In this document: one piece after another, positions 1 through 8,100 of the stretch
How positions within the stretch are numbered: the first letter of the stretch is position 1
Layout: each line of letters begins with the position of its first letter
NCBI GenBank assembly: GCA_031259795.1
Contig: JAIRLA010000260.1
Span: 1-16,097 of the forward strand
DNA length: 16,097 nt
Source of the DNA: Azoarcus sp.
GTDB taxonomy: Bacteria; Pseudomonadota; Gammaproteobacteria; Burkholderiales; Rhodocyclaceae
Reading direction: 5' to 3'
Notes under the pieces: generated by a model
The model's input: the letters and a program-made list of their open reading frames with translations, nothing else
Databases searched by the model: none
What the model was told of the DNA's origin: nothing
Program-made: the position numbers and the translations under genes

Positions 1-40
1 TGGAACGGGTTCTAAAGAAATTATCGAATATACCTGAGTA

Positions 41-103
41 TGTGAAAAATTCTCATTTGCAAATTACTTCCGGCGAGGCCATAATGGATGAGAATTTTTC
101 TCA
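41..103 (+). promoter_or_regulatory. Sigma-70-type promoter flanked by two Fur-box-like palindromes
   Basis: A -35 TTGCAA (57-62) and a -10 CATAAT (80-85) are separated by 17 bp, so transcription would begin near position 92. Two related palindromes bracket the promoter. TGAGAATTTTTCTCA (89-103) is a perfect 6-bp inverted repeat around TTT, sitting on the predicted start. A weaker copy at 41-55 lies just upstream of the -35. They also form a 13-bp inverted repeat with each other (44-56 and 88-100). The 89-103 site matches a 7-1-7 Fur-type layout (TGATAAT-N-ATTATCA) at 12 of 14 positions. The promoter is read directly from the sequence; the identity of the regulator is inference. Confidence 0.6.
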
Positions 104-117
104 TCCAAGAGGTTGAC

Positions 118-501
118 ATGGCTACACTTGCGGAAACTTCCGCGCTTACTCCCACGGATGCGCTCATCGTTGGCGCGGACCGGTTGGGGAACATTCCGGA
201 GATTCTCGATCAGTTCGGTATCCGCATCGTGGCTCACATCAGTGGCCGCGACAGCAGTCACCAGCGCCGCAGCGTCGCCTCGCTTCCGGCGGGGGTTGGC
301 ATCGTCATTTTATTTACCGATTTCCTCGGACATAACGTCATGCAGGGATTTCGCGATGCCGCCAGCCGCGCCGGGGTGAGTTTCGTGTGCTGTCGCCGTT
401 CGGTGTGCGCGCTGCAACAGGCGCTTGGCCGCCGCGTGAACCGGGAAAAGTGCGAGGTCTGCAATGCTTGTCCCGAGAAGACGCCGGGCAGGCGGCGCTG
501 A
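118..501 (+). CDS. DUF2325 domain-containing small protein
   Basis: A 127-residue protein of the DUF2325 family, whose function is not established. The N-terminal half holds a beta-strand/Gly segment typical of the family (ALIVGADRLGNIPEIL, residues 15-30) and a second hydrophobic strand (VGIVILFTDFLGHNV). The C-terminal third is rich in cysteine: CC at 91-92, C97, and a CxxCxxC cluster at C112, C115 and C118. This could bind a metal or an Fe-S centre, or act in redox chemistry, but that is inference. The start at 118 is chosen because AAGAGG (107-112) sits 5 bases upstream; an in-frame ATG at 88 lacks such a site and lies before the predicted transcription start. The gene stands alone and converges on the NlpC/P60 gene. 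The promoter architecture suggests repression, possibly by iron. Confidence 0.8.
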   Translation: MATLAETSALTPTDALIVGADRLGNIPEILDQFGIRIVAHISGRDSSHQRRSVASLPAGVGIVILFTDFLGHNVMQGFRDAASRAGVSFVCCRRSVCALQQALGRRVNREKCEVCNACPEKTPGRRR

Positions 502-529
502 ATCATGGCGTGTCCGCGGAGAGCCTTGT

Positions 530-560
530 ACGGATTTGCAATCAGAGATTGCGAATCCGT
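530..560. terminator. Hairpin between convergent genes
   Basis: A perfect 14-bp stem (530-543 paired with 547-560) with a 3-base loop AGA fills the gap between the DUF2325 gene and the stop codon of the NlpC/P60 gene. It overlaps that stop by one base. There is no clear T-run on either side, so it may act as a bidirectional terminator of low efficiency or as a 3'-end stabilising structure for both transcripts. Confidence 0.6.
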
Positions 561-1441
561 CACTGTATCAGCGCGGATGAGGCGGAGGCGGGAAGAGCGC
601 GGGAAGCGAGTTGCGTGTTTTGCCTGGCGTCGCCGATCAGGCGGCGAGCGGTGATGTAGCGCTGCCCCCAGTAAGCGGAATTCAGCTTGTCGATGCGCAC
701 GAAGTTTCCTGTCGATGGCGCATGCAGGAACCTGCTGCTGCCCACGTAGATGCCGACGTGCGAAATGGTGGTTCCCATGGTGTTGAAGAAAACCAGATCG
801 CCCGGCTTGAGATCGCGGACGTTGACCCGGTCGCCCTGAGTCGCCATTGCCAGCGAGGTGCGCGGCAGGTCGATGCCCAGCGCGTCGCGGAACACCACTT
901 GCACGAGACCGCTGCAATCCATGCCGGTGATCGGAGAACTGCCGCCCCAGCGGTAGGGCACGCCGATGTAGCGCCATCCTTCCTTGATGAGCTTTTGCAC
1001 CGCGCTGCCGGAGGTGGCGTGCGCGGCGGCGGAGGTCTTGCTGAAGACCGCGGGGTTGTAGGCGGAGTTGAGCGCCGCGGCGTATCGTGGCGACACGACG
1101 GGAAGCAGGGAGGCGCTGACGGCGGTGCTCCTGGCCGTGCTCAGCAGCGTGTTGACCGCGGAGACGGCGGCGATCGGGGTCTGCTCGGCGCTTTCGAACA
1201 CGATGGGGGCGGGATTGCGGGCGGTGCGGGTGACGCTGATCGCCGCCAGCGCAGCCAGACCGAACACGGGGCCGCTACGGGCGGCGCGGGTGATTGCCGT
1301 GGATGCTCCCCGGCCAGTGTTGGCGGATGCGTCCTGCGCCTGGTTTCTCGTTGCCGCAGGAATCGCCGCGACCGTGCCAAATGAGCCGAAAAACAGCAGA
1401 CTCGCCAGAAGAGGAAAAAGACAGTAGCGCATACGTGACAT
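560..1441 (-). CDS. Exported NlpC/P60 family cell-wall peptidase
   Basis: A 293-residue protein with a C-terminal NlpC/P60 (papain-like cysteine peptidase) domain at about residues 148-270. Members usually cleave the D-Glu-diaminopimelate or related bonds of peptidoglycan stem peptides in the periplasm. The catalytic Cys176 is in MDCSGLV, the basic His228 in SHVGIYVG and the third polar residue is His240 in FLHAPS. Residues 5-26 form a signal peptide (MRYCLFPLLASLLFFGSFG, then AA). Residues 30-145 are Ala/Ser/Thr-rich, with no recognised domain, and probably form a flexible linker. Start choice is uncertain: ATG at 1441 or 1432, or TTG at 1453; 1441 gives a normal signal peptide but no clear Shine-Dalgarno. 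It lies on the same strand as the transglutaminase/ATP-grasp operon, 165 bases beyond its last stop. Confidence 0.88.
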   Translation of the reverse strand: MSRMRYCLFPLLASLLFFGSFGTVAAIPAATRNQAQDASANTGRGASTAITRAARSGPVFGLAALAAISVTRTARNPAPIVFESAEQTPIAAVSAVNTLLSTARSTAVSASLLPVVSPRYAAALNSAYNPAVFSKTSAAAHATSGSAVQKLIKEGWRYIGVPYRWGGSSPITGMDCSGLVQVVFRDALGIDLPRTSLAMATQGDRVNVRDLKPGDLVFFNTMGTTISHVGIYVGSSRFLHAPSTGNFVRIDKLNSAYWGQRYITARRLIGDARQNTQLASRALPASASSALIQ

Positions 1442-1471
1442 AGTAACGAACAAAGGCCGCCATGTAAATAT

Positions 1472-1498
1472 CCCCCGCCGATGTTTTTTACGGGGGGG
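1472..1498. other. C-run/G-run inverted repeat upstream of the NlpC/P60 gene
   Basis: CCCCCG (1472-1477) can pair with CGGGGG (from 1491) around an AT-containing loop that includes six T's. It sits in the 153- to 165-base space between the transglutaminase gene and the NlpC/P60 start, in the leader of the latter. It may be a terminator for the operon or a leader structure; the remaining bases of this gap show no recognisable element. Confidence 0.3.
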
Positions 1499-1606
1499 TG
1501 ATGCGGCTTTGTGATAGAAGCGGGGACAAGGCGCGAGGCTGCGGACAGCGCGGGAACACAGCGGCGGGACCGCGATCGTGATAGCTTTCCCTGATCGGCG
1601 GCCGTA

Positions 1607-2587
1607 TCAGGCTGGAGGCGCGGTTTGCGCGGCGGGCGGGAAGGCGGCGGCCGGGCGGGATTCGGGGTAGAGCACGGCGCGTTCGGCTTCGGGAACCATG
1701 GTGACGGCGATTTCCGGCTCGTGACCGCCGCCGCCGAGAATGACTCCGCGCAACGGGGAGACGTCGGCAAAATCCCGTCCCCAGGCGAGGGTGACGTGCT
1801 CGCGGGTGGGAATGTGCGCGTTGGTCGGGTCGAAATCCACCCAGCCCGCGCCGGGGCAGAATACCGATACCCAGGCGTGGGTCGCGTCCGCGCCGACGAG
1901 GCGCGCCTTGCCCGCGGGCGGATGGGTGAGGATGTAGCCGGAAACGTAGCGCGCCGCCAGCCCGAGCGAACGCAGGCAGGACAGCATCAGGTGGGCGAAG
2001 TCCTGGCAGACGCCGCGCCGGCGGGCCAGTACGTCGATGACGGGGGTCGAGATGCCGGTGGCTTCCGGATCGTAGGTGAATTCACGGTGGATGCGCCGCA
2101 TCAGGCGGTCGACCCCGGCAAGCAGCGGTATTGCCGCCGGGAAATCGGCGTGTGCGTACTCGGCGAATTCATGTTTGATCCGCACATGGCGCGATTCGAA
2201 GAGAAAGCCCGCCGCTTCCAGATGCGCGGCGTCCAGCCCGCGCCCGGCGTGGTAGGCGAGTTCGTCGCGCGCCCGCTCCCAGGGCGGGGACGCGCCGGGC
2301 GCGGGGGGAACGAAGGGCGTGATTTCGACCAGGCTTTCGGCGCGGACGAACAAGATGTCGTGTTCGTGCTCGAAATGCAGCGAACAGACGGTGTTGCCGA
2401 AACCGTCGACGTACTCCTCGCCGCGCCGGGGGCGGGGATCTATTTCCAGGGTGTGGGAGAGGCAATGCTGGCGGGGCAGTTCGCGCGGGCGCAGCCGCAT
2501 GAGCTGGCGCGATTCGCCGACGGGCTGATCGTAGCGGTAGCGGGTGTCGTGGCGGATGAGATAGCGCACCGCGCCGTCCGCGCTCAT
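1607..2587 (-). CDS. Transglutaminase-like cysteine protein (operon gene 3)
   Basis: A 326-residue cytoplasmic protein with no signal peptide. Residues 7-90 match the bacterial transglutaminase-like N-terminal region (IRHDTRYRYDQPV, LRPR, FGN). Residues 155-260 form the transglutaminase core, with a complete triad: Cys194 in RRGVCQDFAHL, His237 in DATHAWV and Asp253 in WVDFDPTN. Such bacterial homologues are mostly thought to hydrolyse or transfer amide bonds; no substrate has been fixed for this type. The last 40 residues are Ala/Pro-rich. The start is fixed by the upstream gene: ATG at 2587-2585 overlaps its TGA at 2586-2584, the ATGA arrangement of translational coupling. The same strand continues open far upstream, but that stretch is only the other frame of the ATP-grasp gene. 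Confidence 0.92.
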   Translation of the reverse strand: MSADGAVRYLIRHDTRYRYDQPVGESRQLMRLRPRELPRQHCLSHTLEIDPRPRRGEEYVDGFGNTVCSLHFEHEHDILFVRAESLVEITPFVPPAPGASPPWERARDELAYHAGRGLDAAHLEAAGFLFESRHVRIKHEFAEYAHADFPAAIPLLAGVDRLMRRIHREFTYDPEATGISTPVIDVLARRRGVCQDFAHLMLSCLRSLGLAARYVSGYILTHPPAGKARLVGADATHAWVSVFCPGAGWVDFDPTNAHIPTREHVTLAWGRDFADVSPLRGVILGGGGHEPEIAVTMVPEAERAVLYPESRPAAAFPPAAQTAPPA

Positions 2588-5076
2588 GCCACTCTCCGCA
2601 GCAGCACCGGGCGCACGGTGTGGATGAAATAGCGGCGATGCACTTCGTCGGAGAGCGCCTGTGCGGCGCTGGCCGCTTCGGCGAGCAGGACGCGCAGGGC
2701 GTCGAGCGCCGCTTCCGGATCGCTGTCCTCGAAACGGCGGAGATCGAAATCTTCCAGATGGCGCGCGAGCGGCTCGATCATGGGCGAGGGGCAGGGATGG
2801 CCCAGCTCGCGCGCGGTGAGGGCGAGGTATTCGCGCAGAGTGTCGACCTGGAAGCGCACCGAATGCGGGTTGGCGTGGTCGAACACGATCAGGTGCAGCG
2901 CCGGCAGCAATTCCGGTTCGCGCCGGTAGCGGGCGCGGTAGGTGACGATGGAATCGGCGGCTTCCAGCAGCCATTCCAGCATTTGTTCGCGCTCGCGGGC
3001 GGCGCTCGCGGCGGGAAGCGGGATCAGTCCGGCCAGTCTTTCGAGGCGCTCGATGCGCCGTCCGAGGATGAGAAAGCGCCAGCCTTCGTCGCGGGTCATG
3101 TCGTCGAGCGCGAAACCGGCGAACAGGATGCACGATTGCATGACGCGGTCGATGGCCGACAAAGCTTGGTCGACACTGACGATCGGAGTGGCGAGCAATT
3201 GTTCGAGGGCGTTGAGCGCATGCCAGTTGTCCGAGGACAGGCGTTCGCGCACCTGTCCGGCGGAAAAGGCCAGCGCGCGCAGGTTCGCCGCCACCGAACC
3301 GGGACGGGCGGCGTCGGCCAGCGCGGCGATGATCTGGCGTTCGGGGCGGTCTTCCCCGCGCGCCGCGTCCTCCGGCTCATCCACCGGCATGCCCGTGCGC
3401 CGCGCCGCCGCGAGCAGTCCGGCAAGTTCCTGTCCGGCGTCGTCCTCGCCGCTGGTGGAGCGGATCAGGGCCGCGCGCAGCAGCCGCGCGCCGATCTCGA
3501 CCCGTTCGGTATAGCGCCCGAACCAGAACAGGTTTTCGCCGACGCGCGAAGGGATATCGGAGCCGCTGCGCACCAGATCGTCCACGCCCAGCCGGCGTTT
3601 GAGCATCGTCGTGTTGCGCACCGGCGCCGAGGCGCGGATCCATGTGTCCTTGGAAAGTCCGCCGCGCTGCATCGAGATGACTTCCATGCCCGCGTGCGGC
3701 GCGACGCGCCCGAGCGCGCCGGGCATGACCGCGTAGCCGCCGTCGCCGGCGGCGCAGGAAAAGACGCGGATGCCGACCGAGCGCGGTTGCAGGCGCCGCC
3801 GCCGCCACACCGGCGCTTGCGCCAGCCGCACCCATTCCTGCGCCACGTAGGCGTGGGGCTGGGCGCGGATGCGCTCGATCATCCCGTGGCGGGCTTCGCC
3901 GCGCAGCAGGCTGCCGAACACCGCATTCATGCGCATGCCGGAAAATGCCGGTTTGATGACGAGTTCGTCGAGATGGCCGAGCACATAATCGAGCGCCGGT
4001 TTCTCGCCGCACCACCAGCTCGCCACCGAGGGCATGGCCAGCGGCTCGCCGAGCAGGCGTTCGCAGATCGCGGGCAAGAAACCGAAAAGCGCGCCCGATT
4101 CGAGCACGCCGCTGCCGATGGCATTGGCGACCAACACCCGTCCGGCGCGCGCGGCGCCGAGCAGCCCCGGAATACCGAGGGCGGAGTCGGCGCGCAGTTC
4201 GAGCGGGTCGCAATAATCGTCGTCGAGCCGCCGCATGACGGCATGCACCCGGCGCAGGCCGCGCAGGGTCTTGAGGAAAACGGTGTTGTCGCGCACGGTG
4301 AGATCCTGCCCTTCGACCAACGGAAAACCGAGGTAGCGGGCCAGAAAAGCGTGCTCGAAATACGTTTCGTTGTAAGGCCCCGGCGTCAGCAGCACGGCGA
4401 GCGGCGTTTCGCCATCGGAAGGGGCGATGCGGGCGATGCTCTCCTGCATGGTGCGGAAATAGCCCGCCAGCCGGTTCACGTGCAGCTCGCGGAAAGCATC
4501 CGGGAACGCGTTCGAGACGATGATGCGATTTTGCAGGGCATAACCGGAACCCGACGGCCCCTGGGTGCGGTCGGCGATCACCCACCAGCGTCCGTCGGGC
4601 GCGCGGGCGATGTCGGCGGCGTAGCTGAACAGCCAGACGCCGCCCGGCGGATGCAGGCCGCGCGCCGGCCAGCGGAAACCGTGCTGGCCGAATACCAGCG
4701 CCGGCGGCAGCAAGCCTTCGGCGAGCAGGCATTGCGGGCCGTAGAGATCGGTGAGAATGGCGTTGAGAAGCCGCCCCCGTTGCGCCACCGCCGCCGACAG
4801 ACGGCTCCATTCATCATCGCCGATGATGAGCGGCAGCATGTCGAGTTCCCATGGGCGGCGGTTGCCCTGCGGGTCGCTATAGACGTTGTAGCTGACGCCG
4901 TCCGCCTTGATCGCGTCGCGCACGAACTTCTCGCGCTGGAGGAGCGCCTCCTCGGGCATATCTTCCAGCCGCTCGGCGAACGCCTGCCAGCAAGGCCGGG
5001 GCCGGGCGCGCGCGGCCAGCATTTCGTCATAGCGGCTGGCGCTGGGATGATAGTTGTGGATGAGACCTGCGGGCAT
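2584..5076 (-). CDS. Circularly permuted ATP-grasp / alpha-E fusion protein (operon gene 2)
   Basis: An 830-residue two-domain protein. Residues 1-485 are a circularly permuted ATP-grasp domain, seen from YDEM (16-19), TPGPYNETYFEHAFLA (231-246), LVEGQDL (253-259), RRLDDDYCDP (282-291), LGIPGL (300-305) and VIKPAFSGMR (373-382). ATP-grasp enzymes make amide bonds through acyl-phosphates, so this half is the likely ligase. Residues 508-822 are an alpha-E domain, a helical all-alpha unit announced by SRVGENLFWFGRYTERVE (510-527). In many genomes the two halves are separate adjacent genes; here they are fused, with a linker near 485-508. The start at 5076 keeps the conserved N-terminus but has no strong Shine-Dalgarno, 32 bases after the preceding stop. 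Its stop overlaps the start of the transglutaminase gene. Domain assignment is secure; the reaction product is unknown. Confidence 0.93.
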   Translation of the reverse strand: MPAGLIHNYHPSASRYDEMLAARARPRPCWQAFAERLEDMPEEALLQREKFVRDAIKADGVSYNVYSDPQGNRRPWELDMLPLIIGDDEWSRLSAAVAQRGRLLNAILTDLYGPQCLLAEGLLPPALVFGQHGFRWPARGLHPPGGVWLFSYAADIARAPDGRWWVIADRTQGPSGSGYALQNRIIVSNAFPDAFRELHVNRLAGYFRTMQESIARIAPSDGETPLAVLLTPGPYNETYFEHAFLARYLGFPLVEGQDLTVRDNTVFLKTLRGLRRVHAVMRRLDDDYCDPLELRADSALGIPGLLGAARAGRVLVANAIGSGVLESGALFGFLPAICERLLGEPLAMPSVASWWCGEKPALDYVLGHLDELVIKPAFSGMRMNAVFGSLLRGEARHGMIERIRAQPHAYVAQEWVRLAQAPVWRRRRLQPRSVGIRVFSCAAGDGGYAVMPGALGRVAPHAGMEVISMQRGGLSKDTWIRASAPVRNTTMLKRRLGVDDLVRSGSDIPSRVGENLFWFGRYTERVEIGARLLRAALIRSTSGEDDAGQELAGLLAAARRTGMPVDEPEDAARGEDRPERQIIAALADAARPGSVAANLRALAFSAGQVRERLSSDNWHALNALEQLLATPIVSVDQALSAIDRVMQSCILFAGFALDDMTRDEGWRFLILGRRIERLERLAGLIPLPAASAAREREQMLEWLLEAADSIVTYRARYRREPELLPALHLIVFDHANPHSVRFQVDTLREYLALTARELGHPCPSPMIEPLARHLEDFDLRRFEDSDPEAALDALRVLLAEAASAAQALSDEVHRRYFIHTVRPVLLRRVA

Positions 5077-5108
5077 GGGAGCGGCGCGCCGGCGCCTGGA
5101 AGGGAAAA

Positions 5109-8100
5109 TCAGCAGTGACGCAAGTCTAGCGTGAAAGGAAATTCCGGTTGCGGGTGGACTTCACGTACCCCGGTTTTGCCCGGCGTGTGGCCGATGCGGA
5201 AAAAGCGCGCGATACGGCGGCTTTCGGCCTCGAAAGCGTTGACCGGGAACGTATCGTAACTGCGCCCGCCCGGATGCGTCACGTGGTACTGGCAACCGCC
5301 GAGGCTTCTTTGGTTCCAGGTATCAAAGATGTCGAACGTGAGCGGACTGTCGACGCCGATGGTCGGGTGCAGGGCCGAAGCCGGCTGCCAGGCGCGATAG
5401 CGCACGCCGGCGACGAATTCGCCCTCCGTGCCGGTCGGGCGCAGCGGCACGCCCGCACCGTTGCAGGTCACGACATAACGATCCGGCGTGACGCCGTCGG
5501 CCTTGACCTGTATCCGTTCGAGCGAAGAATCGACATAACGCACCGTGCCGCTGCCGGCGGCGCCTTCCTCGCCCATGACGTGCCAAGGCTCGAGCGCGAC
5601 GCGCAGTTCGAGCCGCATGCCTTCGACCGTGTAATCGCCGATCTTGGGGAAACGGAACTCGAAATGCGGCGCGAACCACTCGTGTTCGAGGGCGTGGCCG
5701 CCGGCGCGCAGCTCGTCGATGACCTCGCAAAAATCCCGCCATACGAAATGCGGCAGCATGAAGCGGTCGTGCAATGTCGCGCCCCAGCGCACCAGGCGCT
5801 CCGGCGTGTAAGGCGTTTCCCAGAAACGGGCGATGAGCGTGCGCAACAACAACTGCTGCGTCAGGCTCATGCGCGCGTGCGGCGGCATCTCGAAGGCGCG
5901 CATCTCCAGCAGGCCGAGCCGTCCGGCGGAACGATCGGGCGGATAGAGCTTGTCGATGCAGAATTCGGCGCGATGCGTGTTGCCGGTGACGTCGATCAGA
6001 AGATTGCGCAGCAGGCGGTCGACCAGCCACGGCGGGCAGGCGCCGCCGCGCCCGCACTGGCGGCCCAGTTCGCGGAACGCCAATTCGATTTCGGCCACCG
6101 AATCGTTGCGCGCTTCGTCGATGCGCGGCGCCTGCGAAGTCGGGCCGATGAACAGGCCCGAAAAAAGATACGACAGGCTCGGATGATTGTGCCAATAACC
6201 GGCGAGGCTCCTGAGCAGATCGGGCCGGCGCAGGAAGGGCGAATCATCCGGCGTCGCGCCGCCGAGGACGAAATGGTTGCCGCCGCCGGTGCCGGTGTGG
6301 CGTCCGTCGATCATGAACTTTTCGGCGCTCAGCCGCGACAGGCGGGCCGCTTCATAAAGATGGACGGTCTGTTCGACCAGTTCATCCCAACCGGCGGCGG
6401 GATGGACGTTGACCTCGATGACGCCGGGGTCGGGCGTGATGCGGAAACTTTGCAGCCGCCCGTCGCGCGGCGGCTCGTAGCCTTCGAGCAATACCGGCTG
6501 GTTCAGGCGCGCCGCGGTGGCTTCGACCGCGGCGATGATTTCGAGGTAATCCTCCAGTGACGAGACGGGCGGCATGAAAACGTACAGCGTGCCATTGCGC
6601 GCTTCCGCGCACAGCGCGGTGCGCACGACCCAGGAAGCCGATTCGAACATGCGCGGCGCTTGGGCGGATCCGGCGGGGCCGCCGCGCGCCTCCGCGTCCG
6701 GCGGAATCATGAACTGGCGGCGCGGGCTGGCGGCGGCGGCGGGCAGGGGATGGCGGCGTTCAAAGGGGTCGGGCTGATGTATCAACGGATAATCGCCCTC
6801 CGTCACCCACGGCTGCGAATCGAGCGGCAGCCGGTAGCCCATCGGCGAATCGCCCGGAATCAGGTAACAACGTTCGCCGCGCAAGAACCACGGCCCTGTC
6901 CGCCAGCTCCCGCGCCCGTGATCGCGCGCGATCGGCAGTACATGCCCGGCGGCCCGCGCCAGACCGCGCGCGAACACGCGCAGCAAGCGCTCGCGCTCGC
7001 GCGGATCGTCGATGCGCGCGTCGAACGGATCGACATTCGATGGCAACCGCCGCTCGCGCCACATGTAATAGAACACATCCTCATAGCCGGGAAAAATGAA
7101 GCTCGCATCGAGACCCAAAGCCTCGGCCACCCCGCGCAAGAAACGCCCGGCCGCGATCTCGTCCGCGCCATCGGGCCGCGCCTCGTCGGCAACGAGATCG
7201 GCGCGGCTCCAGAGCGGCTCCCCGTCGCGCCGCCAGAAACAATTCAACGACCAGCGCGGCAACTGCTCGCCCGGATACCACTTGCCCTGTCCGAAATGCA
7301 CCAATCCGCCCGCGCCATACCGATCGCGCAAGCGGCGGTAGAGATCCGCCGCCAGCCGTTTTTTGTCCGGCCCCATCGCGGTCGTGTTCCATTCCGCGCC
7401 GTCGGGATCGTCGACCGACACGAACGTCGGCTCCCCTCCCTGCGTGAGCCGCACATCACCCGCGGCGAGCAGCCTGTCGATGGCGTGGCCGAAATCCACG
7501 ATGTCCGCCCATTGCTCCTCGCTGTAAGGCTTGGTGACGCGCGGCGTCTCCCGGATGCGGGAAACTTTCATCTCGTGCGCGAATTCGACCTCGCATTTGT
7601 CGAGCGCGCCGCTGATTGGCGCCGCCGAGAGCGGATCGGGCGAACACGCCAGCGGAATGTGCCCCTCCCCGGCGAGCAAGCCCGAAGTCGGATCGAGTCC
7701 GACCCAGCCCGCGCCCGGCAGATAAACCTCGCACCACGCATGCAGATCGGCGAAATCGGCCTCGGGGCCGGCGGGGCCGTCGAGCGGCTTCACATCCGGC
7801 GCGAGCTGGACCAAATAACCGGAAACGAAGCGCGCCGCCAGTCCCAGATGGCGCAAGAGCTGCACCAGCAGCCACGCCGAATCGCGGCACGAACCGGAGC
7901 GCCTGACAAGCGTCTCTTCAGGCGTCCGCACCCCCGCTTCAAGGCGGATCACATACGCGATATGCGCGTGCAAATCGCGGTTCAGATTCACCAGGAAATC
8001 CACCGTGCGCTGTTCCTCGCGCCCGATCCCCGCCAGATAGGCGGCGAATGCGGGTTTCGCCGGCAATTTCAACAAATAGGGCGCGAGTTCATGCGCCTGC

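Noticed and set aside
1560..1606. Terminator directly after the second transglutaminase gene
   Set aside because: The GATCG-containing pairing is short and imperfect and no T-run follows on the minus strand.
2588..3133. N-terminal extension of the second transglutaminase gene
   Set aside because: It lies inside the ATP-grasp/alpha-E gene in another frame and is Arg/Pro-rich; the family N-terminus begins at the ATGA overlap at 2587.
2620..5118. 832-codon open frame on the plus strand opposite the ATP-grasp/alpha-E gene
   Set aside because: It is antisense to a well-recognised protein, has low-complexity composition with no motif, and arises from GC-rich codon bias.
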